Positions 6,270-12,802 of a stretch of 58,480 nucleotides of DNA are shown piece after piece. Under the pieces are notes generated by a model that saw only the letters and a list, made by a program, of their open reading frames with translations, was not told the origin of the DNA and searched no databases. Position numbers and translations under genes: made by a program. Position 1 is the first letter of the stretch. Every line of letters starts with the position of its first letter. Source of the stretch: Pirellula sp. (GTDB lineage Bacteria > Planctomycetota > Planctomycetia > Pirellulales > Lacipirellulaceae); assembly GCA_013822725.1 (NCBI GenBank), contig PNKX01000027.1, positions 1-58,480 on the forward strand. Direction: 5' to 3'.

Positions 6270-6797
6270 ATGAACCAACCCAAAGAACATGTCCATGCAC
6301 TTGCATGTTGGTTTGCCAGTCAAGCTGCCAACATGGTGTTCCTTCAGAGCCATCGGCTTTGGGGAGATGACGCTGACCATCAATCGGCCAAGTACGATTT
6401 TTGGTTTCTCCTGATGGCCGCTCATCAGCTCCGTAGGGCTGCGATGCAAGTTGCAGAATATGCCAAAGATAAAGCGCCAATAATCCGGGCGGTTAAAGAG
6501 TTTGATGAGTGTATCCCGAATTTGCCGGTGGCGCGAAATATATTCATGCACTTTGACGACTACATTGCGGGTAAGGGCCATCATTACGATGGTGCTGCAG
6601 CTGCTGGAATCAGCCCGAGCAGTTTGTCACTATTCGAGTTCCACAATTCAACACGAACAATCATATGGTCGCCTACGAAGGCCATTTTGGGGAGTTCTGA
6701 AGGTGGATTCCGTATAGGTCAAGCCAATCTCGAATCTTGCACCCAAGAAATACGCGATGTTGTAAGCGCTAGTGAAGCCAGCGATGAAGATTCTTAA
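6270..6797 (+). CDS. Unknown helical protein with HEPN-like RxxxxH motif, 175 aa
   Basis: I do not recognise a named family. The first ~105 residues are predicted helical (HALACWFASQAANMVFLQ, FWFLLMAAHQLRRAAMQVAE) and end in ARNIFMHFDDYIAGKG. R89 and H94 there form an R-x4-H motif in a helix, as in HEPN ribonucleases. The C-terminal part is Ser-rich and ends in an acidic tail (SEASDEDS). ATG 6270 is chosen over a TTG at 6255. Base composition looks AT-richer than the neighbours, consistent with separate transfer. It stands between tRNA-Trp and tRNA-Thr. HEPN nucleases often cut tRNA, so a tRNA-directed toxin or regulator is possible, but that is inference from one motif. Confidence 0.6.
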   Translation: MNQPKEHVHALACWFASQAANMVFLQSHRLWGDDADHQSAKYDFWFLLMAAHQLRRAAMQVAEYAKDKAPIIRAVKEFDECIPNLPVARNIFMHFDDYIAGKGHHYDGAAAAGISPSSLSLFEFHNSTRTIIWSPTKAILGSSEGGFRIGQANLESCTQEIRDVVSASEASDEDS

Positions 6798-6838
6798 CGG
6801 AAAACGCCCCGCGAGAAATTCCGCGCAACTTCGATTGC

Positions 6839-6910
6839 TCCGGCGTGGCAGAGCGGAGATTCAGCTGTTTTGTAAACAGCCTCACGGGGGTTCAAATCCC
6901 TCCGCCGGAT
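6839..6910 (+). tRNA. tRNA-Thr(TGT)
   Basis: Acceptor TCCGGCG/CGCCGGA, anticodon stem GCTGT/ACAGC with loop TTTGTAA, T-arm GGGGG/CCCTC with TTCAAAT, discriminator T. The D-arm is weak: only a GAG/TTC stem can be drawn. Confidence 0.85.
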
Positions 6911-6934
6911 TGTGAGTGCGCGGCGCCCATGTTA

Positions 6935-6959
6935 GCCCCCGGTTCTTCAAACCGGGGGC
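6935..6959. repeat. Isolated REP-like hairpin
   Basis: GCCCCCGGTT and AACCGGGGGC form a perfect 10-bp hairpin with a 5-nt loop between tRNA-Thr and tRNA-Arg(TCG). It is a variant of the GC-rich repeat seen elsewhere, present here as a single unit. Confidence 0.7.
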
Positions 6960-6983
6960 CGCAAGAGTTGCCGTCAAGATTAC

Positions 6984-7056
6984 GCCTAGTGAGTGTGCCG
7001 GAATCGCACGCGACGCTTCGGACGTCGAAGAAGGGGTTCAATTCCTCTACTGGGTA
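6984..7056 (+). tRNA. tRNA-Arg(TCG)
   Basis: Acceptor GCCTAGT/ACTGGGT, D-stem GTG/CAC, anticodon stem CGACG/CGTCG with loop CTTCGGA, T-arm AGGGG/CCTCT, discriminator A. Confidence 0.92.
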
Positions 7057-7074
7057 CTGAGTTGATTCGAATTG

Positions 7075-7160
7075 CAGCCCCTGGCTCTGCCAGGGGGTAG
7101 AGCTACAAGGGGCGTTGCCTACCGGCATGGCGCCCGACCCCCTGGCGGAGCCAGGGGCTA
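7075..7160. repeat. REPIN-like inverted pair, copy 2
   Basis: A hairpin unit at 7075-7100 (GCCCCTGGCTCTGCCAGGGG) faces an inverted unit at 7137-7160, as in the copy at 4797-4887. It lies between two Arg tRNA genes. Confidence 0.85.
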
Positions 7161-7173
7161 GAAGAAAGATTTC

Positions 7174-7246
7174 GTCCTTGGAGTGTGTCGGATTAGCACG
7201 CAACCCTGCGAAGGTTGAAGACCAGGTTCAATTCCTGGCGAGGGCA
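7174..7246 (+). tRNA. tRNA-Arg(GCG)
   Basis: Acceptor GTCCTTG/CGAGGGC, D-stem GTG/CAC, anticodon stem CAACC/GGTTG with loop CTGCGAA, T-arm CCAGG/CCTGG, discriminator A. The anticodon is G34, not the A34 (inosine) form that bacteria normally use for CGT/CGC codons. The body resembles tRNA-Arg(TCG) 120 bp upstream, suggesting duplication. Confidence 0.92.
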
Positions 7247-7258
7247 TTTTCCTGTTGT

Positions 7259-7330
7259 GACGCTGGAGCCAGACGGCACGGCGGCTGCCTGCAACGCAGC
7301 TCGAAGCGGGTTCGACTCCCGCCGGCGTCT
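7259..7330 (+). tRNA. tRNA-Cys(GCA)
   Basis: Acceptor GACGCTG/CGGCGTC, D-stem GCC/GGC, anticodon stem GCTGC/GCAGC with loop CTGCAAC, T-arm GCGGG/CCCGC, discriminator T as expected for Cys. It is followed at once by a T-run that could end the transcript. Confidence 0.93.
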
Positions 7331-7451
7331 TTTTCGTGATGCAACTTCAAGCAAGGTCTGACGCGCCGGGTCCAGCGGCGCGCTCCGCTCCGAGACATCG
7401 GTTAGCGTTGCGCGTTCCGAACATGGAATCGAACGATGGCGCGTCGTCCGC

Positions 7452-7524
7452 CACCGGTTAGCTCAGTGGATAGAGCACCAGACCGATAATCTGGCTGTCG
7501 CGGGTTCGACTCCCGTACCGCACC
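7452..7524 (+). tRNA. tRNA-Ile(GAT)-like gene with broken acceptor stem and C33
   Basis: The D-arm (TAGCTCAGTGGATAGAGC), anticodon stem CCAGA/TCTGG and T-arm GCGGG/CCCGT are excellent, with loop CCGATAA giving anticodon GAT but C at position 33. The acceptor is CACCGGT against ACCGCAC: only the inner four pairs form and the outer three are C-C, A-A and C-C. The 5' end has probably been replaced. It may be a pseudogene or a recombination scar at an attachment site. Confidence 0.65.
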
Positions 7525-7564
7525 GCGAGTGTGAAAACTCGCTCCAACGAAGGCGCGTGAGCGT

Positions 7565-7855
7565 CTCAGGTAACCCCGAGGGCAACGAACGAATGATGAG
7601 ATCGGCCGCGCGTCGCCGTACTCGCTTCGGCGAGTCGACGACGTCGGCAGCGCCCGCCGACGCTCTGTAGTGCGTGGATTCCGCATTCGCGTCTGCAGCG
7701 TTTGAAGCCAGCGATAAGTCGACCGCCGCTGCGAAGCGATTGCTTCGCACCAGCATCGACGGACGCTCGCCGACGACGCTGTAGCCGCGATTGCTTAAAC
7801 GACGCTCCGCGTGCGGAGGCGTGATCGATTGTTCGTTTCGTTGCCTCAGGGATTT
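7565..7855 (+). ncRNA. Candidate structured RNA after the tRNA array
   Basis: The stretch has no convincing protein frame but many nested helices. A long-range closing stem pairs GGCAACGAACGAA (7581-7593) with TTCGTTTCGTTGCC (7832-7845, one bulge), extended by GATC/GATC. Inside are ACTCGC-TTCG-GCGAGT (a UUCG tetraloop closed by C-G on the plus strand), GCGAAGC-GATT-GCTTCGC, CGTCGGC/GCCGACG and CGCTCCGC/GCGGAGGCG. A T-run follows at 7853-7857. The UUCG loop favours the plus strand. It is not tmRNA, RNase P RNA or SRP RNA by any motif I know. It might also be a cluster of unrelated repeats. Confidence 0.4.
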
Positions 7856-7917
7856 TTCAAGAATCGTGCGAACCACCTAACGGTGCGACGCATCCAATAT
7901 TTCCTGCACGCAAATTC

Positions 7918-8005
7918 TAGCCCCGGGCTCCGCCCGGGGGTGAGCTTGTAGCACGTTAGATTCAGCGCCAAACGTAACGCCACCCCCGGGCAGAGCCCGG
8001 GGCTA
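7918..8005. repeat. REPIN-like inverted pair, copy 3
   Basis: Units at 7918-7941 (identical to the left unit of copy 1) and 7982-8005 (inverted) flank about 40 bp of unique sequence, just upstream of the slipin gene. Confidence 0.85.
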
Positions 8006-8071
8006 GGAAGAGTTCACTAACAGATACGACATTCGCCGCATCGTCATGTCAAGAAAGGAGGTGCGGCCATC

Positions 8072-9172
8072 ATGTTCAAGCGAGTTCATATTCACAGTGA
8101 CGAAGTCGGTCTGTACTTCCGCGACGGCGAGTTCCAGGGCTTGCTCGACGCGGGTCGACGCTGGATCTTCGATCCGTTGCAGAAAGTCCGCATCGACGTC
8201 GCGTCGCAGCGACTGCCGTGGCTCCGTCACGACATGCTCGACGTCATCGTTAAGAGCGGCGCTCTGGCGGGTCGTGCGCAAGTGGTGGACCTGAAGGACC
8301 ACGAGCGGGCGCTCGTCTGGATCGACGGTCGCTTCAGCCACCTCCTACCGCCGGGTTTGTACGCGTACTGGACCGGCTTCAAGGAAGTTCGCATCGAAAC
8401 GATCGACGCGCGTAAGGTCCGCTTCCAGCACGACGACTTCAACGTGATCGTCCGCAGCCCGCAAGCGTCGCAAGTGTTGGACGTTTGCACGGTGGATCGC
8501 CACAAGGTCGGCGTCGTGTTCCAGAACGGCGAGTTCGTCGAAACCTTGCCGCCAGGCCAGTACGCCTGGTGGCGCGGCATGGGCGATGCTCGCGTGGCCG
8601 AGGTCGACCTCCGTGAGCAAACCCTCGACGTCGCCGGTCAGGAGATCATGACCGCCGACAAGGTGACGCTCCGCATGAATGCGGTGGTCACTTACCGAGT
8701 GGTCGACGCACGGCAGTCGATCATGGTAGCCGACGGCGCGAGCCAGTCGCTCTACCGCGAGGCGCAACTCGCGCTGCGGGCGATTGTGGCGACGCGAGAT
8801 CTCGATTCGTTCCTGACCGAGAAGGATGCGATCACCAGCGAGTTCGAGGAAGCGGTCCGTCGTCGGGCGGGCGAATTGGGTCTGCAGATTCTTTCGGTGG
8901 GCGTCCGCGACGTGATCCTGCCGGGCGAGATGAAGGACCTAATGAACAAGGTGACCGAGGCCAAGAAGGCGGCCGAGGCCAACTTGATCGTCCGCCGCGA
9001 GGAAACCGCCGCGATGCGCAGCCAGGCGAACACCGCTCGGCTGCTCGCCGACAACCCGACGTTGATGCGGCTCCGGGAACTGGAGGTCCTGGAGCGAGTC
9101 GCCGCAGGCGGCAAGCTCAACGTGGTCCTCGGCGAGAAGGGCCTCGCCGACCGCGTGGTCCACCTGTTGTAG
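8072..9172 (+). CDS. Slipin-type SPFH/band-7 protein, 366 aa
   Basis: The SPFH domain occupies about residues 175-300 (TADKVTLRMNAVVTYRV, then LYREAQLALRAIVATRDLDS). A helical coiled-coil region follows (MNKVTEAKKAAEANLIVRRE) and ends in a conserved ADNPTLMRLRELEVLE. Before it are three repeats of a DxxxVGLxFxxGEFxxxLPPGxY type at residues 10-41, 76-108 and 142-175. There is no N-terminal membrane helix, unlike stomatins. The ATG follows AAGGAGGTG at ideal spacing, and a strong terminator follows the stop. Slipins of this kind occur in RtcR-controlled RNA-repair gene sets, but neither RtcB nor RtcR is visible here, so any RNA-repair link rests on the tRNA neighbours alone. Confidence 0.88.
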   Translation: MFKRVHIHSDEVGLYFRDGEFQGLLDAGRRWIFDPLQKVRIDVASQRLPWLRHDMLDVIVKSGALAGRAQVVDLKDHERALVWIDGRFSHLLPPGLYAYWTGFKEVRIETIDARKVRFQHDDFNVIVRSPQASQVLDVCTVDRHKVGVVFQNGEFVETLPPGQYAWWRGMGDARVAEVDLREQTLDVAGQEIMTADKVTLRMNAVVTYRVVDARQSIMVADGASQSLYREAQLALRAIVATRDLDSFLTEKDAITSEFEEAVRRRAGELGLQILSVGVRDVILPGEMKDLMNKVTEAKKAAEANLIVRREETAAMRSQANTARLLADNPTLMRLRELEVLERVAAGGKLNVVLGEKGLADRVVHLL

Positions 9173-9182
9173 CGATGAACGA

Positions 9183-9219
9183 CCGGCTGCCGAGAGGAAT
9201 CTCGGCAGCCGGCGTTTTT
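9183..9219 (+). terminator. Rho-independent terminator of the slipin gene
   Basis: A perfect 13-bp stem CCGGCTGCCGAGA/TCTCGGCAGCCGG with a 4-nt loop is followed by CG and five T residues. Confidence 0.93.
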
Positions 9220-9278
9220 AATCCGCTGCAGAGATTCGTGAAGTGCAGGCTTCCATCTGAGAGAGCGTATGGCTGCGT

Positions 9279-11339
9279 TTAAGGCGATTCCGCGGCCAGC
9301 GAACTGATCGACGACAACCTCGGCGGTGACTCGGAAATATCGTGAGCCGGAACATCGACGTCGGCGTTCACCAAACCGTCGTCAGTTGCTGTGACGGCTG
9401 CAGACTGTTCGATCAATCGTAGTTTCTCAAATAGTCGTCGAATGTCGAACAACCCCCCGATCGTGAACCAGACCGTCGTGATGGCCCCGACCGCCAGCGG
9501 CAAGAAGACGTTGTAAAAAACAATCCAACGCCACCAGGTTCGTTCGCTCCAAGCGCCGAAGACCATGTTGATGAGCGAGATGACGGCGAACGCTCCAAAC
9601 ATGAGCCCCGTCCAACCGAAGAGCGAAGCCGAGATGAAGCGATCGCCACGCGTGAAGTTCTCGTCGTAGCCGAGCAATGTGCGCTTCCACGTTGGAATGG
9701 CGGCAGTCGACGCGGGCTCGACGTTGTCTTCAGTGACGGCATAGTCGCCGCGATGAAGCAGTCGATCCATGTCGTGCGGCTCACGGCAAGTCAGCAGCGA
9801 GACGATTACGAACGTCGCGATGCCCGCCAACATCGAAAACAGCATCATCCAGTTGCCGTTCAGCGGAAAGTCGGGATAGAGCTTAGGCATCGCGAGGCCC
9901 AACACGCCCAGCCCGGAGCCGACGATCATCGCTCCCCAAGCGCCGGCCGTCGTCGCGCGATTCCAGTAGAGTCCGCCGATGATAACGGCGCCGGAGCCCC
10001 CCATGTAGACGGCCGCCGTGATGTTCATGAAGAAGAAGATATAGTCGCCCAGCGGAAAAAACAGACCGAACAAGTAGGCGAAGAGGGCGACGCCGACGAT
10101 TGAACACCGTAACCAGGTGAGATGTTCGGCGGGCTCCAAATGTCTGCCTCGAATCGGCAAGATGACGTCTTGCACGAGAATGCAGCCCCACGAGTGGAGA
10201 TAGGCGACGTCGGTCGACACCATCAGAAAGAGCATCATCAACACGAAGCAGCCGCGCGCGCCAACAGGCAGAAACTCGCCGATAGCGATCGGCACGGTCA
10301 TTTGCTTGCCAATCTGCTCGCCCTCGGCCGCGGCGGCGTAGGCGATTTTGGCGTGGGCGGCTTGGCTCGCCACGGTCCAATCGGCGTCGACGCCAACCTG
10401 TTGCGGCGCCGGCGCGTGGAGCAATGCGACCGCGGCCAAGCCGAGCAGGGTGAACATCAGCGTCTGAGAAAATAGTCGCCAACCACTGAGGATTTTCCCC
10501 ATCTTGGCTTCGTGCGGATTGAGCGCCGAAGCGTTGTAGGCCGAGTTGCCTTGCCAGCTCATGTAGCCATAAACGGTCGCGAACAGGCTGATCGCGACGT
10601 ACCACAAATTGAAGTCTTCCAACTCCGCCACGTCGAACGGATTGATCATCGACTTGCCGGCCGGCCGATGGGCGACGCCAGCGAAGAGCTGTTCGAGCGA
10701 GAAACTGTAGAGCACCGTGACGGCGATCACCAGAAACAGGATGCCGCAGAACAGCCCCTGCACAAAGTCGGTGACCATGATCTGCAATTGGCCGCCGCGC
10801 AGCACGAAGAAGAGGGCGATCAGCAGGAATGAACCGCTCAGCAGTGCGTAGTTCGAGATCGTCAGCGGGCCAAGCTGAAAGTGGGTCGGCAGACCGCAGA
10901 AATAGATGAAGAAGCGCGCCCCGACGATTGGGAAAATGCCGAAGTTGATGATTCCCGAGACGAACGCCAAGAACCCCATGCAGATCCGCAGATTGCGCGA
11001 GTAGCGCATCTCGAAGAACTGCGCCATCGTCATCGCGCGCGTTTCACGGTAGCGGTAGATGACAAAGCCGAAGATGGCGACGAACATCAAAATGGCGGGC
11101 TGCAACTGCTGCCACCAGGCGATACTGAAGCCGGAGTTGTAGAAGACCTCGAACAACCCCACCGCGGTGATCAGGCCGACGGCGCCCATGCCGTCGGCGG
11201 TGCTGACGAGATAACGGCCCGCGCTCCGACCCGCGGCGAGAAAGTCGCTCGGCGTTCGCACATAGCGACGAACGCGCAGCGCCACCAGCACCACGATCAG
11301 GCATGGAACTGCGACGATGATCCAGTCGACCGACGCCAT
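9279..11339 (-). CDS. Sodium/solute symporter (SSF family), 686 aa
   Basis: An inner-membrane secondary transporter of the SSF family, with about 13-14 membrane segments. Family features include the early FLAAGRSAGRYLVSTADGMG (the SSF TM1 signature), YRYRETRAMTMAQFFEMRYS in the first cytoplasmic loop, and LSGWRLFSQTLMF. The protein is longer than a basic SSF transporter because of two extra C-terminal helices and a soluble tail. ATG with GGAG 7 nt upstream. It is the next gene downstream of the GntR/LacI-type repressor on the same strand (about 200 bp apart), so it is a likely target of that repressor. The substrate is probably a sugar or related compound, judging by the locus. Confidence 0.9.
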   Translation of the reverse strand: MASVDWIIVAVPCLIVVLVALRVRRYVRTPSDFLAAGRSAGRYLVSTADGMGAVGLITAVGLFEVFYNSGFSIAWWQQLQPAILMFVAIFGFVIYRYRETRAMTMAQFFEMRYSRNLRICMGFLAFVSGIINFGIFPIVGARFFIYFCGLPTHFQLGPLTISNYALLSGSFLLIALFFVLRGGQLQIMVTDFVQGLFCGILFLVIAVTVLYSFSLEQLFAGVAHRPAGKSMINPFDVAELEDFNLWYVAISLFATVYGYMSWQGNSAYNASALNPHEAKMGKILSGWRLFSQTLMFTLLGLAAVALLHAPAPQQVGVDADWTVASQAAHAKIAYAAAAEGEQIGKQMTVPIAIGEFLPVGARGCFVLMMLFLMVSTDVAYLHSWGCILVQDVILPIRGRHLEPAEHLTWLRCSIVGVALFAYLFGLFFPLGDYIFFFMNITAAVYMGGSGAVIIGGLYWNRATTAGAWGAMIVGSGLGVLGLAMPKLYPDFPLNGNWMMLFSMLAGIATFVIVSLLTCREPHDMDRLLHRGDYAVTEDNVEPASTAAIPTWKRTLLGYDENFTRGDRFISASLFGWTGLMFGAFAVISLINMVFGAWSERTWWRWIVFYNVFLPLAVGAITTVWFTIGGLFDIRRLFEKLRLIEQSAAVTATDDGLVNADVDVPAHDISESPPRLSSISSLAAESP

Positions 11340-11538
11340 GGCGTCTCCGCGGATGCAACCGTACGAAACAACGACGCGACGAAATCGTTAAGACGGCGCC
11401 GAAACGCCGCCAAAATCCGTAACTGCGACAACGCCTCGCCGCGATGAGCTGCTTTGGGCTCTCTCTCGCGTCAAGAATCGTCGCAGTCCGCCCTGCTCTG
11501 TTTCTGACCAATCGTTCAACGTCAGGAGCGTGCCGCCG

Positions 11539-12621
11539 CTATCGCTCCACCAACGTCGGGACAAGTTTGCTGTGCGTTTGAATGGGGGAAGGCCCCATAT
11601 TAAACAACGGCGAAATCGCCAACGACGCCGCCAAACGCCCCGCCTCTTCGAACGCCATCGTCACCGACGACAGCGGATGGGGGGCGTATTGGGCCACGGT
11701 GTTGTCGATGCTGACGAACTGGACGTCATGGCCGATCTTCAAGCCAGCTTCTTCGGCAGACATCATCGCCCCAATGGCTTTACCGTCGCTGGCGCCGATG
11801 ACGCCGTCGAAACTGATCCCGGCGTCGACCAGCGAACGCAGCATCGCGCGGCCGGCTTCACTATCGACCACGTGAGCCCCTTCCAGCGCCAATTCGGTGC
11901 GGTACGGCAGTTCAAACTCGGCCAATGCGCGTTGATATCCCGCCAAGCGAGCTTGAAAGCCCCAGTAGGCGGTCAGCGGTCCATTGAGCAGCGCCACGTT
12001 GCGGCAACCTCTGCTCAACAGATAGCGAGCCGCCAGGTAGCCGGCATGCTCTTGATCAATGTAAACGCAATTGCCGTTGGGAACGTTGTCGAGGATAGCC
12101 CAGGCGTTCCAGCCGCGGCTACGCAATTCTTCCCACAGCAGCGGCGTCGAAGAGGGCTCGACGACCAGCGCCGGCCCCGGCGAACGCGCACCGAGGAATT
12201 TATCAATTTCCTGACGGGACATGTCTTTGATGCTGCGCATCACCAAACTGAAGCCGGCGCCTTCAAGCGCCGTCTGCACGCCGCGCATCAGGTGGATAAG
12301 CAGTTCTTTGGCGTCGCCGCTTTGCCGCACGGCTTGCGAGTGGACGAATAGCGGCACGATCTGCCCTTCCGGGGCGGTCGGCTCGACGGGACGAGCCGTG
12401 CGATCGGCGACAAACGTCCCCTTTCCCTGGCGGCGATAGACCCAGCCTTCGCGAACCAGATCCTGAAACGAACGGACCAGCGTCGGCCGCGACACGTCGA
12501 ACCGCTCGAGAAGTTCGGCTTCCGAAGGGATCAAACTGCCAGGAACGAGGCGTCCCTGCTCGATGTCGCCAATGATGGCTAACTTCACCCGCTCGTACTT
12601 TGGCAGTTCCACGATTGACAT
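11539..12621 (-). CDS. GntR-type wHTH / LacI-type sensor transcriptional regulator, 360 aa
   Basis: Residues 1-75 form a GntR winged helix (YERVKLAIIGDIEQGRLVPG, IPSEAELLERFDVSRPTL, RRQGKGTFVA). The rest is a LacI/periplasmic-binding-type sensor domain (GCRNVALLNGP, GVIGASDGKAIGAMMSAEEA, DVQFVSIDNTVAQYAPHPLS). This layout matches AraR-type regulators, which bind a sugar or sugar derivative and release operator DNA. ATG 12621 is chosen over the longer reading. It is divergent from the GH114-like gene, and the space between holds a clear inverted repeat. A repressor of the plus-strand sugar module is the likely job. Confidence 0.9.
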   Translation of the reverse strand: MSIVELPKYERVKLAIIGDIEQGRLVPGSLIPSEAELLERFDVSRPTLVRSFQDLVREGWVYRRQGKGTFVADRTARPVEPTAPEGQIVPLFVHSQAVRQSGDAKELLIHLMRGVQTALEGAGFSLVMRSIKDMSRQEIDKFLGARSPGPALVVEPSSTPLLWEELRSRGWNAWAILDNVPNGNCVYIDQEHAGYLAARYLLSRGCRNVALLNGPLTAYWGFQARLAGYQRALAEFELPYRTELALEGAHVVDSEAGRAMLRSLVDAGISFDGVIGASDGKAIGAMMSAEEAGLKIGHDVQFVSIDNTVAQYAPHPLSSVTMAFEEAGRLAASLAISPLFNMGPSPIQTHSKLVPTLVER

Positions 12622-12704
12622 AGGTGCCAGCCTACAGACCAAGAAAGTATTGTCAACTTGAATCTTTGAATTCCGTGATAACGGCAGATTGCCGCATTAA
12701 AAAA

Positions 12705-12731
12705 CAATACAATCTTTTCGGAATTGTATTG
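12705..12731. promoter_or_regulatory. Inverted-repeat operator candidate
   Basis: CAATACAAT (12705-12713) and ATTGTATTG (12723-12731) form a perfect 9-bp inverted repeat with a 9-bp spacer, midway between the divergent repressor and GH114-like genes. Related half-sites GTATTGTCAA (12647 region) and GTATTGCCAA (just right of the repeat) flank it. The placement fits binding by the GntR/LacI-type regulator. Confidence 0.65.
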
Positions 12732-12802
12732 ACATTAGTATTGCCAATCATTGTAATGAGCGACGTACTAAGCGGCGTCACTCGTACGACTAGACCTTCG
12801 CT

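Noticed and set aside
4338..7524. Amber-suppressor tRNA that could rescue the TAG in the excisionase-like gene
   Set aside because: I read every anticodon in the array and none is CTA, so no suppressor is encoded here.
7565..7855. tmRNA, RNase P RNA, SRP RNA or GOLLD RNA
   Set aside because: None of the diagnostic motifs (tRNA-like ends, GAGGAAAGTCC, GGAAGGAAGC) is present, and GOLLD is much larger.
7463..7876. A 137-aa minus-strand frame at the end of the tRNA array
   Set aside because: Its C-terminus translates antisense tRNA-Ile and the remainder has no protein-like pattern. The region folds better as RNA.
10881..12351. Long plus-strand frames over the symporter and repressor genes
   Set aside because: They are His/Arg/Gln-rich shadow translations of real minus-strand genes.
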